Notes: a model not told the origin generated them from the letters alone. A DNA stretch of 64,000 bases from Rallus limicola (GCA_022605955.1 JAKCOZ010000267.1:1-64000); one strand, 5' to 3'; numbered from the stretch's first letter, positions 46,235 to 59,000 are shown. Numbers and translations: made by a program.

Positions 46235-48580
46235 CAGACAAGCTATGCCTTTCAGGCCTAGCTTCTTTACTTTGGGAGTTATTGCTGGACGTTTAGCATG
46301 TTTTGAACTGCAGTCTGCTAGGGCCGAGAAAAGCACCGTAGGAGGTTCCAGGCATGTTCCCTCTTTCCAGGCAAAGGAAAAGGCTGAGAGCCAAAGTGAC
46401 AGGGTCTGCTTGTGTGTCCTGTTAGGAGGTTTCAGACAAGCTATGCCTTTCATGCCTAGCTTCTTTACTTTGGGAGTTATTGCTGGACGTTTAGCATTTT
46501 TGAACTGCAGTCTGCTAGGGCTGAGAAAAGCACCGTAGGAGGTTCCAGGCATGTTCCCTCTTTCCAGGCAAAGGAAAAGGCTGAGAGCCAAAGTGACAGG
46601 GTCTGCTTGTGTGTCCTGTTAGGAGGTTTCAGACAAGCTATGCCTTTCAGTCCTAGCTTCTTTACTTTGGGAGTTATTGCTGGACGTTTAGCATGTTTTG
46701 AACTGCAGTCTGCTAGGGCCGAGAAAAGCACCGTAGGAGGTTCCAGGCATGTTCCCTCTTTCCAGGCAAAGGAAAAGGCTGAGAGCCAAAGTGACAGGGT
46801 CTGCTTGTGTGTCCTGTTAGGAGGTTTCAGACAAGCTATGCCTTTCAGTCCTAGCTTCTTTACTTTGGGAGTTATTGCTGGACGTTTAGCATGTTTTGAA
46901 CTGCAGTCTGCTAGGGCCGAGAAAAGCACCGTAGGAGGTTCCAGGCATGTTCCCTCTTTCCAGGCAAAGGAAAAGGCTGAGAGCCAAAGTGACAGGGTCT
47001 GCTTGTGTGTCCTGTTAGGAGGTTTCAGACAAGCTATGCCTTTCAGGCCTAGCTTCTTTACTTTGGGAGTTATTGCTGGACGTTTAGCATGTTTTGAACT
47101 GCAGTCTGCTAGGGCCGAGAAAAGCACCGTAGGAGGTTCCAGGCATGTTCCCTCTTTCCAGGCAAAGGAAAAGGCTGAGAGCCAAAGTGACAGGGTCTGC
47201 TTGTGTGTCCTGTTAGGAGGTTTCAGACAAGCTATGCCTTTCAGTCCTAGCTTCTTTACTTTGGGAGTTATTGCTGGACGTTTAGCATGTTTTGAACTGC
47301 AGTCTGCTAGGGCCGAGAAAAGCACCGTAGGAGGTTCCAGGCATGTTCCCTCTTTCCAGGCAAAGGAAAAGGCTGAGAGCCAAAGTGACAGGGTCTGCTT
47401 GTGAGTCCTGTTAGGAGGTTTCAGACAAGCTATGCCTTTCAGTCCTAGCTTCTTTACTTTGGGAGTTATTGCTGGACGTTTAGCATGTTTTGAACTGCAG
47501 TCTGCTAGGGCCGAGAAAAGCACCGTAGGAGGTTCCAGGCATGTTCCCTCTTTCCAGGCAAAGGAAAAGGCTGAGAGCCAAAGTGACAGGGTCTGCTTGT
47601 GTGTCCTGTTAGGAGGTTTCAGACAAGCTATGCCTTTCAGTCCTAGCTTCTTTACTTTGGGAGATATTGCTGGACGTTTAGCATGTTTTGAACTGCAGTC
47701 TGCTAGGGCCGAGAAAAGCACCGTAGGAGGTTCCAGGCATGTTCCCTCTTTCCAGGCAAAGGAAAAGGCTGAGAGCCAAAGTGACAGGGTCTGCTTGTGT
47801 GTCCTGTTAGGAGGTTTCAGACAAGCTATGCCTTTCAGTCCTAGCTTCTTTACTTTGGGAGATATTGCTGGACGTTTAGCATGTTTTGAACTGCAGTCTG
47901 CTAGGGCCGAGAAAAGCACCGTAGGAGGTTCCAGGCATGTTCCCTCTTTCCAGGCAAAGGAAAAGGCTGAGAGCCAAAGTGACAGGGTCTGCTTGTGTGT
48001 CCTGTTAGGAGGTTTCAGACAAGCTATGCCTTTCAGTCCTAGCTTCTTTACTTTGGGAGTTATTGCTGGACGTTTAGCATGTTTTGAACTGCAGTCTGCT
48101 AGGGCCGAGAAAAGCACCGTAGGAGCTTCCAGGCATGTTCCCTCTTTCCAGGCAAAGGAAAAGGCTGAGAGCCAAAGTGACAGGGTCTGCTTGTGTGTCC
48201 TGTTAGGAGGTTTCAGACAAGCTATGCCTTTCAGTCCTAGCTTCTTTACTTTGGGAGTTATTGCTGGACGTTTAGCATGTTTTGAACTGCAGTCTGCTAG
48301 GGCCGAGAAAAGCACTGTAGGAGGTTCCAGGCATGTTCCCTCTTTCCAGGCAAAGGAAAAGGCTGAGAGCCAAAGTGACAGGGTCTGCTTGTGTGTCCTG
48401 TTAGGAGGTTTCAGACAAGCTATGCCTTTCAGGCCTAGCTTCTTTACTTTGGGAGTTATTGCTGGACGTTTAGCATGTTTTGAACTGCAGTCTGCTAGGG
48501 CCGAGAAAAGCACCGTAGGAGGTACCAGGCATGTTCCCTCTTTCCAGGCAAAGGAAAAGGCTGAGAGCCAAAGTGACAGG
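46235..48580 (-). repeat. cttgtgtg-type units with monomer-by-monomer sharing
   Basis: About 12 units of near-standard sequence. The rare gagatatt (gagttatt elsewhere) occurs in two adjacent units, 47661 and 47859, exactly 198 bp apart, a footprint of single-monomer duplication or conversion. Other private variants are ttgtgagtcc (47400), gagcttcc (48123) and ggtaccagg (48521). Confidence 0.8.
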
Positions 48581-51500
48581 GTCTGCTCGTGTGTCCTGTT
48601 AGGAGGTTTCAGACAAGCTATGACTTTCAGGCCTAGCTTCTTTACTTTGGGAGTTATTGCTGGACGTTTAGCATGTTTTGAACTGCAGTCTGCTAGGGCC
48701 GAGAAAAGCACCGTAGGAGGTTCCAGGCATGTTCCCTCTTTCCAGGCAAAGGAAAAGGCTGAGAGCCAAAGTGACAGGGGCTGCTCGTGTGTCCTGTTAG
48801 GAGGTTTCAGACAACTATGCCTTTCAGGCCTAGCTTCTTTACTTTGGGAGTTATTGCTGGACGTTTAGCATGTTTTGAACTGCAGTCTGCTAGGGCCGAG
48901 AAAAGCACCGTAGGAGGTTCCAGGCATGTTCCCTCTTTCCAGGCAAAGGAAAAGGCTGAGAGCCAAAGTGACAGGGTCTGCTTGTGTGTCCTGTTAGGAG
49001 GTTTCAGACAAGCTATGCCTTTCAGGCCTAGCTTCTTTACTTTGGGAGTTATTGCTGGACGTTTAGCATGTTTTGAACTGCAGTCTGCTAGGGCCGAGAA
49101 AAGCACTGTAGGAGGTTCCAGGCATGTTCCCTCTTTCCAGGCAAAGGAAAAGGCTGAGAGCCAAAGTGACAGGGTCTGCTCGTGTGTCCTGTTAGGAGGT
49201 TTCAGACAAGCTATGCCTTTCAGTCCTAGCTTCTTTACTTTGGGAGTTATTGCTGGACGTTTAGCATGTTTTGAACTGCAGTCTGCTAGGGCCGAGAAAA
49301 GCACCGTAGGAGGTTCCAGGCATGTTCCCTCTTTCCAGGCAAAGGAAAAGGCTGAGAGCCAAAGTGACAGGGTCTGCTTGTGTGTCCTGTTAGGAGGTTT
49401 CAGACAAGCTATGCCTTTCATGCCTATCTTCTTTACTTTGGGAGTTATTGCTGGACATTTAGCATGTTTTGAACTGCAGTCTGCTAGGGCCGAGAAAAGC
49501 ACCGTAGGAGGTTCCAGGCATGTTCCCTCTTTCCAGGCAAAGGAAAAGGCTGAGAGCCAAAGTGACAGGGTCTGCTTGTGTGTCCTGTTAGGAGGTTTCA
49601 GACAAGCTATGCCTTTCAGTCCTAGCTTCTTTACTTAGGGAGTTATTGCTGGACGTTTAGCATGTTTTGAACTGCAGTCTGCTTGGCCGAGAAAAGCACC
49701 GTAGGAGGTTCCAGGCATGTTCCCTCTTTCCAGGCAAAGGAAAAGGCTGAGAGCCAAAGTGACAGGGTCTGCTTGTGTGTCCTGTTAGGAGGTTTCAGAC
49801 AAGCTATGCCTTTCAGTCCTAGCTTCTTTACTTTGGGAGTTATTGCTGGACGTTTAGCATGTTTTGAACTGCAGTCTGCTAGGGCCGAGAAAAGCACCGT
49901 AGGAGGTTCCAGGCATGTTCCCTCTTTCCAGGCAAAGGAAAAGGCTGAGAGCCAAAGTGACAGGGTCTGCTTGTGTGTCCTGTTAGGAGGTTTCAGACAA
50001 GCTATGCCTTTCATGCCTAGCTTCTTTACTTTGGGAGTTATTGCTGGACGTTTAGCATGTTTTGAACTGCAGTCTGCTAGGGCCGAGAAAAGCACCGTAG
50101 GAGGTTCCAGGCATGTTCCCTCTTTCCAGGCAAAGGAAAAGGCTGAGAGCCAAAGTGACAGGGTCTGCTTGTGTGTCCTGTTAGGAGGTTTCAGACAAGC
50201 TATGCCTTTCAGTCCTAGCTTCTTTACTTTGGGAGTTATTGCTGGACGTTTAGCATGTTTTGAACTGCAGTCTGCTAGGGCCGAGAAAAGCACTGTAGGA
50301 GGTTCCAGGCATGTTCCCTCTTTCCAGGCAAAGGAAAAGGCTGAGAGCCAAAGTGACAGGGTCTGCTTGTGTGTCCTGTTAGGAGGTTTCAGACAAGCTA
50401 TGCCTTTCTGTCCTAGCTTCTTTACTTTGGGAGTTATTGCTGGACGTTTAGCATGTTTTGAACTGCAGTCTGCTAGGGCCGAGAAAAGCACCGTAGGAGG
50501 TTCCAGGCATGTTCCCTCTTTCCAGGCAAAGGAAAAGGCTGAGAGCCAAAGTGACAGGGTCTGCTTGTGTGTCCTGTTAGGAGGTTTCAGACAAGCTATG
50601 CCTTTCAGTCCTAGCTTCTTTACTTTGGGAGTTATTGCTGGACGTTTAGCATGTTTTGAACTGCAGTCTGCTAGGGCCGAGAAAAGCACCGTAGGAGGTT
50701 CCAGGCATGTTCCCTCTTTCCAGGCAAAGGAAAAGGCTGAGAGCCAAAGTGACAGGGTCTGCTTGTGTGTCCTGTTAGGAGGTTTCAGACAAGCTATGCC
50801 TTTCAGTCCTAGCTTCTTTACTTTGGGAGTTATTGCTGGACGTTTAGCATGTTTTGAACTGCAGTCTGCTAGGGCCGAGAAAAGCACCGTAGGAGGTTCC
50901 AGGCATGTTCCCTCTTTCCAGGCAAAGGAAAAGGCTGAGAGCCAAAGTGACAGGGTCTGCTTGTGTGTCCTGTTAGGAGGTTTCAGACAAGCTATGCCTT
51001 TCAGTCCTAGCTTCTTTACTTTGGGAGTTATTGCTGGACGTTTAGCATTTTTGAACTGCAGTCTGCTAGGGCCGAGAAAAGCACCGTAGGAGGTTCCAGG
51101 CATGTTCCCTCTTTCCAGGCAAAGGAAAAGGCTGAGAGCCAAAGTGACAGCGGCTGCTTGTGTGTCCTGTTAGGAGGTTTCAGACAAGCTATGCCTTTCA
51201 GGCCTAGCTTCTTTACTTTGGGAGTTATTGCTGGACGTTTAGCATGTTTTTAACTGCAGTCTTCTAGGGCCGAGAAAAGCACCGTAGGAGGTTCCAGGCA
51301 TGTTCCCTCTTTCCAGGCAAAGGAAAAGGCTGAGAGCCAAAGTGACAGGGTCTGCTCGTGTGTCCTGTTAGGAGGTTTCAGACAAGCTATGCCTTTCAGG
51401 CCTAGCTTCTTTACTTTGGGAGTTATTGCTGGACGTTTAGCATGTTTTGAACTGCAGTCTGCTAGGGCCGAGAAAAGCACCGTAGGAGGTTCCAGGCATG

Positions 51501-52940
51501 TTCCCTCTTTCCAGGCAAAGGAAAAGGCTGAGAGCCAAAGTGACAGGGTGTGGTCGTGTGTCCTGTTAGAAGGTTTCAGACAAGCTATGCCTTTCAGTCC
51601 TAGCTTCTTTACTTTGGGAGTTATTGCTGGACGTTTAGCATGTTTTGAACTGCAGTCTGCTAGGGCCGAGAAAAGCACCGTAGGAGGTTCCAGGCATGTT
51701 CCCTCTTTCCAGGCAAAGGAAAAGGCTGAGAGCCAAAGTGACAGGGTCTGCTCGTGTGTCCTGTTAGGAGGTTTCAGACAAGCTATGCCTTTCATGCCTA
51801 GCTTCTTTACTTTGGGAGTTATTGCTGGACGTTTAGCATGTTTTGAACTGCAGTCTGCTAGGGCCGAGAAAAGCACCGTAGGAGGTTCCAGGCATGTTCC
51901 CTCTTTCCAGGCAAAGGGAAAGGCTGAGAGCCAAAGTGACAGGGTCTGCTCGTGTGTCCTGTTAGGAGGTTTCAGACAAGCTATGACTTTCAGGCCTAGC
52001 TTCTTTACTTTGGGAGTTATTGCTGGACGTTTAGCATGTTTTGAACTGCAGTCTGCTAGGGCCGAGAAAAGCACCGTAGGAGCTTCCAGGCATGTTCCCT
52101 CTTTCCAGGCAAAGGAAAAGGCTGAGAGCCAAAGTGACAGGGTCTGCTCGTGTGTCCTGTTAGGAGGTTTCAGACAAGCTATGACTTTCAGGCCTCGCTT
52201 CTTTACTTTGGGAGTTATTGCTGGACGTTTAGCATGTTTTGAACTGCAGTCTGCTAGGGCCGAGAAAAGCACCGTAGGAGGTTCCAGGCATGTTCCCTCT
52301 TTCCAGGCAAAGGAAAAGGCTGAGAGCCAAAGTGACAGGGGCTGCTCGTGTGTCCTGTTAGGAGGTTTCAGACAACTATGCCTTTCAGGCCTAGCTTCTT
52401 TACTTTGGGAGTTATTGCTGGACGTTTAGCATGTTTTGAACTGCAGTCTGCTAGGGCCGAGAAAAGCACCGTAGGAGGTTCCAGGCATGTTCCCTCTTTC
52501 CAGGCAAAGGAAAAGGCTGAGAGCCAAAGTGACAGGGTCTGCTTGTGTGTCCTGTTAGGAGGTTTCAGACAAGCTATGCCTTTCAGGCCTAGCTTCTTTA
52601 CTTTGGGAGTTATTGCTGGACGTTTAGCATGTTTTGAACTGCAGTCTGCTAGGGCCGAGAAAAGCACCGTAGGAGGTTCCAGGCATGTTCCCTCTTTCCA
52701 GGCAAAGGAAAAGGCTGAGAGCCAAAGTGACAGGGTCTGCTTGTGTGTCCTGTTAGGAGGTTTCAGACAAGCTATGCCTTTCAGTCCTAGCTTCTTTACT
52801 TTGGGAGTTATTGCTGGACGTTTAGCATGTTTTGAACTGCAGTCTGCTAGGGCCGAGAAAAGCACCGTAGGAGCTTCCAGGCATGTTCCCTCTTTCGGGG
52901 CAAAGGAAAAGGCTGAGAGCCAAAGTGACAGGGTCTGCTC
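48581..52940 (-). repeat. Rearranged copy of 26.4-30.4 kb material with ctcgtgtg units
   Basis: Inside the cttgtgtg-type array, ctcgtgtg units reappear at 48587, 48783, 49190 and 51355-52350, with one more at 52938. Marker order here is acaactatg, catgcctatc, tttacttag, agcattttt, gtgtggtcg, acaactatg, tttcggggc. In 26.4-30.4 kb it is gtgtggtcg, tttcggggc, acaactatg, catgcctatc, tttacttag, agcattttt. The order is approximately a circular permutation, as expected if both are slices of a once-tandem larger unit. An extra 1-bp deletion (tgcttggcc) lies at 49684. Confidence 0.8.
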
Positions 52941-54544
52941 GTGTGTCCTGTTAGGAGGTTTCAGACAAGCTATGCCTTTCAGTCCTAGCTTCTTTACTTT
53001 GGGAGTTATTGCTGGACGTTTAGCATGTTTTGAACTGCAGTCTGCTAGGGCCGAGAAAAGCACCGTAGGAGGTTCCAGGCATGTTCCCTCTTTCCAGGCA
53101 AAGGAAAAGGCTGAGAGCCAAAGTGACAGGGTCTGCTTGTGTGTCCTGTTAGGAGGTTTCAGACAAGCTATGCCTTTCAGGCCTAGCTTCTTTACTTTGG
53201 GAGTTATTGCTGGACGTTTAGCATGTTTTGAACTGCAGTCTGCTAGGGCCGAGAAAAGCACCGTAGGAGGTTCCAGGCATGTTCCCTCTTTCCAGGCAAA
53301 GGAAAAGGCTGAGAGCCAAAGTGACATGGTCTGCTTGTGTGTCCTGTTAGGAGGTTTCAGACAAGCTATGCCTTTCATGCCTAGCTTCTTTACTTTGGGA
53401 GTTATTGCTGGACGTTTAGCATGTTTTGAACTGCAGTCTGCTAGGGCCGAGAAAAGCACCGTAGGAGGTTCCAGGCATGTTCCCTCTTTCCAGGCAAAGG
53501 AAAAGGCTGAGAGCCAAAGTGACAGGGTCTGCTTGTGTGTCCTGTTAGGAGGTTTCAGACAAGCTATGCCTTTCAGTCCTAGCTTCTTTACTTTGGGAGT
53601 TATTGCTGGACGTTTAGCATGTTTTGAACTGCAGTCTGCTAGGGCCGAGAAAAGCACCGTAGGAGGTTCCAGGCATGTTCCCTCTTTCCAGGCAAAGGAA
53701 AAGGCTGAGAGCCAAAGTGACAGGGTCTGCTTGTGTGTCCTGTTAGGAGGTTTCAGACAAGCTATGCCTTTCATGCCTAGCTTCTTTACTTTGGGAGTTA
53801 TTGCTGGACGTTTAGCATGTTTTGAACTGCAGTCTGCTAGGGCCGAGAAAAGCACCGTAGGAGGTTCCAGGCATGTTCCCTCTTTCCAGGCAAAGGAAAA
53901 GGCTGAGAGCCAAAGTGACAGGGTCTGCTTGTGTGTCCTGTTAGGAGGTTTCAGACAAGCTATGCCTTTCAGGCCTAGCTTCTTTACTTTGGGAGTTATT
54001 GCTGGACGTTTAGCATGTTTTGAACTGCAGTCTGCTAGGGCCGAGAAAAGCACCGTAGGAGGTTCCTGGCATGTTCCCTCTTTCCAGGCAAAGGAAAAGG
54101 CTGAGAGCCAAAGTGACAGGGTCTGCTTGTGTGTCCTGTTAGGAGGTTTCAGACAAGCTATGCCTTTCATGCCTAGCTTCTTTACTTTGGGAGTTATTGC
54201 TGGACGTTTAGCATGTTTTGAACTGCAGTCTGCTAGGGCCGAGAAAAGCACCGTAGGAGGTTCCAGGCATGTTCCCTCTTTCCAGGCAAAGGAAAAGGCT
54301 GAGAGCCAAAGTGACAGGGTCTGCTTGTGTGTCCTGTTAGGAGGTTTCAGACAAGCTATGCCTTTCAGTCCTAGCTTCTTTACTTTGGGAGTTATTGCTG
54401 GACGTTTAGCATGTTTTGAACTGCAGTCTGCTAGGGCCGAGAAAAGCACCGTAGGAGGTTCCAGGCATGTTCCCTCTTTCCAGGCAAAGGAAAAGGCTGA
54501 GAGCCAAAGTGACAGGGTCTGTTTGTGTGTCCTGTTAGGAGGTT

Positions 54545-56722
54545 TCAGACAAGCTATGCCTTTCATGCCTAGCTTCTTTACTTTGGGAGTTATTGCTGGA
54601 CGTTTAGCATGTTTTGAACTGCAGTCTGCTAGGGCCGAGAAAAGCACCGTAGGAGGTTCCAGGCATGTTCCCTCTTTCCAGGCAAAGGAAAAGGCTGAGA
54701 GCCAAAGTGACAGGGTCTGCTTGTGTGTCCTGTTAGGAGGTTTCAGACAAGCTATGCCTTTCAGACCTAGCTTCTTTACTTTGGGAGTTATTGCTGGACG
54801 TTTAGCATGTTTTGAACTGCAGTCTGCTAGGGCCGAGAAAAGCACCGTAGGAGGTTCCAGGCATGTTCCCTCTTTCCAGGCAAAGGAAAAGGCTGAGAGC
54901 CAAAGTGACAGGGTCTGCTTGTGTGTCCTGTTAGGAGGTTTCAGACAAGCTATGCCTTTCAGTCCTAGCTTCTTTACTTTGGGAGTTATTGCTGGACGTT
55001 TAGCATGTTTTGAACTGCAGTCTGCTAGGGCCGAGAAAAGCACCGTAGGAGGTTCCAGGCATGTTCCCTCTTTCCAGGCAAAGGAAAAGGCTGAGAGCCA
55101 AAGTGACAGGGTCTGCTTGTGTGTCCTGTTAGGAGGTTTCAGACAAGCTATGCCTTTCAGTCCTAGCTTCTTTACTTTGGGAGTTATTGCTGGACGTTTA
55201 GCATGTTTTGAACTGCAGTCTGCTAGGGCCGAGAAAAGCACCGTAGGAGGTTCCAGGCATGTTCCCTCTTTCCAGGCAAAGGAAAAGGCTGAGAGCCAAA
55301 GTGACAGGGTCTGCTTGTGTGTCCGGTTAGGAGGTTTCAGACAAGCTATGCCTTTCAGGCCTAGCTTCTTTACTTTGGGAGTTATTGCTGGACGTTTAGC
55401 ATGTTTTGAACTGCAGTCTGCTAGGGCCGAGAAAAGCACCGTAGGAGGTTCCAGGAATGTTCCCTCTTTCCAGGCAGAGGAAAAGGCTGAGAGCCAAAGT
55501 GACAGGGTCTGCTTGTGTGTCCTGTTAGGAGGTTTCAGACAAGCTATGCCTTTCAGTCCTAGCTTCTTTACTTTGGGAGTTATTGCTGGACGTTTAGCAT
55601 GTTTTGAACTGCAGTCTGCTAGGGCCGAGAAAAGCACCGTAGGAGGTTCCAGGCATGTTCCCTCTTTCCAGGCAAAGGAAAAGGCTGAGAGCCAAAGTGA
55701 CAGGGTCTGCTTGTGTGTCCTGTTAGGAGGTTTCAGACAAGCTATGCCTTTCAGGCCTAGCTTCTTTACTTTGGTAGTTATTGCTGGACGTTTAGCATGT
55801 TTTGAACTGCAGTCTGCTAGGGCCGAGAAAAGCACCGTAGTAGGTTCCAGGCATGTTCCCTCTTTCCAGGCAAAGGAAAAGGCTGAGAGCCAAAGTGACA
55901 GGGTCTGCTTGTGTGTCCTGTTAGGAGGTTTCAGACAAGCTATGCCTTTCAGTCCTAGCTTCTTTACTTTGGGAGTTATTGCTGGACGTTTAGCATGTTT
56001 TGAACTGCAGTCTGCTAGGGCCGAGAAAAGCACCGTAGGAGGTTCCAGGCATGTTCCCTCTTTCCAGGCAAAGGAAAAGGCTGAGAGCCAAAGTGACAGG
56101 GTCTGCTTGTGTGTCCTGTTAGGAGGTTTCAGACAAGCTATGCCTTTCAGTCCTAGCTTCTTTACTTTGGGATTTATTGCTGGACGTTTAGCATGTTTTG
56201 AACTGCAGTCTGCTAGGGCCGAGAAAAGCACCGTAGGAGGTTCCAGGCATGTTCCCTCTTTCCAGGCAAAGGAAAAGGCTGAGAGCCAAAGTGACAGGGT
56301 CTGCTTGTGTGTCCTGTTAGGAGGTTTCAGACAAGCTATGCCTTTCAGTCCTAGCTTCTTTACTTTGGGAGTTATTGCTGGACGTTTAGCATGTTTTGAA
56401 CTGCAGTCTGCTAGGGCCGAGAAAAGCACCGTAGGAGGTTCCAGGCATGTTCCCTCTTTCCAGGCAAAGGAAAAGGCTGAGAGCCAAAGTGACAGGGTCT
56501 GCTTGTGTGTCCTGTTAGGAGGTTTCAGACAAGCTATGCCTTTCAGTCCTAGCTTCTTTACTTTGGGAGTTATTGCTGGACGTTTAGCATGTTTTGAACT
56601 GCAGTCTGCTAGGGCCGAGAAAAGCACCGTAGGAGGTTCCAGGCATGTTCCCTCTTTCCAGGCAAAGGAAAAGGCTGAGAGCCAAAGTGACAGGGTCTGC
56701 TTGTGTGTCCTGTTAGGAGGTT
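54545..56722 (-). repeat. Eleven-monomer tandem HOR, copy 1 (2178 bp)
   Basis: Units in order by the bases after ctttca: tgcc, gacc (54764), gtcc, gtcc, ggcc with tccggttagg and ggaatg (55322-55456), gtcc, ggcc with tttggtagtt and cgtagtagg (55772-55842), gtcc, gtcc with gggatttatt (56169), gtcc, gtcc. The first part matches 32.0-33.3 kb at offset 22369 bp. The whole order, apart from gacc, is repeated in the following 2178 bp. Confidence 0.87.
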
Positions 56723-58900
56723 TCAGACAAGCTATGCCTTTCATGCCTAGCTTCTTTACTTTGGGAGTTATTGCTGGACGTTTAGCATGTTTTGAACTGC
56801 AGTCTGCTAGGGCCGAGAAAAGCACCGTAGGAGGTTCCAGGCATGTTCCCTCTTTCCAGGCAAAGGAAAAGGCTGAGAGCCAAAGTGACAGGGTCTGCTT
56901 GTGTGTCCTGTTAGGAGGTTTCAGACAAGCTATGCCTTTCAGTCCTAGCTTCTTTACTTTGGGAGTTATTGCTGGACGTTTAGCATGTTTTGAACTGCAG
57001 TCTGCTAGGGCCGAGAAAAGCACCGTAGGAGGTTCCAGGCATGTTCCCTCTTTCCAGGCAAAGGAAAAGGCTGAGAGCCAAAGTGACAGGGTCTGCTTGT
57101 GTGTCCTGTTAGGAGGTTTCAGACAAGCTATGCCTTTCAGTCCTAGCTTCTTTACTTTGGGAGTTATTGCTGGACGTTTAGCATGTTTTGAACTGCAGTC
57201 TGCTAGGGCCGAGAAAAGCACCGTAGGAGGTTCCAGGCATGTTCCCTCTTTCCAGGCAAAGGAAAAGGCTGAGAGCCAAAGTGACAGGGTCTGCTTGTGT
57301 GTCCTGTTAGGAGGTTTCAGACAAGCTATGCCTTTCAGTCCTAGCTTCTTTACTTTGGGAGTTATTGCTGGACGTTTAGCATGTTTTGAACTGCAGTCTG
57401 CTAGGGCCGAGAAAAGCACCGTAGGAGGTTCCAGGCATGTTCCCTCTTTCCAGGCAAAGGAAAAGGCTGAGAGCCAAAGTGACAGGGTCTGCTTGTGTGT
57501 CCGGTTAGGAGGTTTCAGACAAGCTATGCCTTTCAGGCCTAGCTTCTTTACTTTGGGAGTTATTGCTGGACGTTTAGCATGTTTTGAACTGCAGTCTGCT
57601 AGGGCCGAGAAAAGCACCGTAGGAGGTTCCAGGAATGTTCCCTCTTTCCAGGCAGAGGAAAAGGCTGAGAGCCAAAGTGACAGGGTCTGCTTGTGTGTCC
57701 TGTTAGGAGGTTTCAGACAAGCTATGCCTTTCAGTCCTAGCTTCTTTACTTTGGGAGTTATTGCTGGACGTTTAGCATGTTTTGAACTGCAGTCTGCTAG
57801 GGCCGAGAAAAGCACCGTAGGAGGTTCCAGGCATGTTCCCTCTTTCCAGGCAAAGGAAAAGGCTGAGAGCCAAAGTGACAGGGTCTGCTTGTGTGTCCTG
57901 TTAGGAGGTTTCAGACAAGCTATGCCTTTCAGGCCTAGCTTCTTTACTTTGGTAGTTATTGCTGGACGTTTAGCATGTTTTGAACTGCAGTCTGCTAGGG
58001 CCGAGAAAAGCACCGTAGTAGGTTCCAGGCATGTTCCCTCTTTCCAGGCAAAGGAAAAGGCTGAGAGCCAAAGTGACAGGGTCTGCTTGTGTGTCCTGTT
58101 AGGAGGTTTCAGACAAGCTATGCCTTTCAGTCCTAGCTTCTTTACTTTGGGAGTTATTGCTGGACGTTTAGCATGTTTTGAACTGCAGTCTGCTAGGGCC
58201 GAGAAAAGCACCGTAGGAGGTTCCAGGCATGTTCCCTCTTTCCAGGCAAAGGAAAAGGCTGAGAGCCAAAGTGACAGGGTCTGCTTGTGTGTCCTGTTAG
58301 GAGGTTTCAGACAAGCTATGCCTTTCAGTCCTAGCTTCTTTACTTTGGGATTTATTGCTGGACGTTTAGCATGTTTTGAACTGCAGTCTGCTAGGGCCGA
58401 GAAAAGCACCGTAGGAGGTTCCAGGCATGTTCCCTCTTTCCAGGCAAAGGAAAAGGCTGAGAGCCAAAGTGACAGGGTCTGCTTGTGTGTCCTGTTAGGA
58501 GGTTTCAGACAAGCTATGCCTTTCAGTCCTAGCTTCTTTACTTTGGGAGTTATTGCTGGACGTTTAGCATGTTTTGAACTGCAGTCTGCTAGGGCCGAGA
58601 AAAGCACCGTAGGAGGTTCCAGGCATGTTCCCTCTTTCCAGGCAAAGGAAAAGGCTGAGAGCCAAAGTGACAGGGTCTGCTTGTGTGTCCTGTTAGGAGG
58701 TTTCAGACAAGCTATGCCTTTCAGTCCTAGCTTCTTTACTTTGGGAGTTATTGCTGGACGTTTAGCATGTTTTGAACTGCAGTCTGCTAGGGCCGAGAAA
58801 AGCACCGTAGGAGGTTCCAGGCATGTTCCCTCTTTCCAGGCAAAGGAAAAGGCTGAGAGCCAAAGTGACAGGGTCTGCTTGTGTGTCCTGTTAGGAGGTT
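56723..58900 (-). repeat. Eleven-monomer tandem HOR, copy 2 (2178 bp)
   Basis: Markers at exactly +2178 bp from copy 1: tgcc 56742, ggaatg 57632, tttggtagtt near 57950, gggatttatt 58347. The second unit is gtcc rather than gacc. After copy 2 the order is replaced by a unit carrying the ggtagcaggtatg patch (59011). Confidence 0.87.
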
Positions 58901-59000
58901 TCAGACAAGCTATGCCTTTCAGTCCTAGCTTCTTTACTTTGGGAGTTATTGCTGGACGTTTAGCATGTTTTGAACTGCAGTCTGCTAGGGCCGAGAAAAG

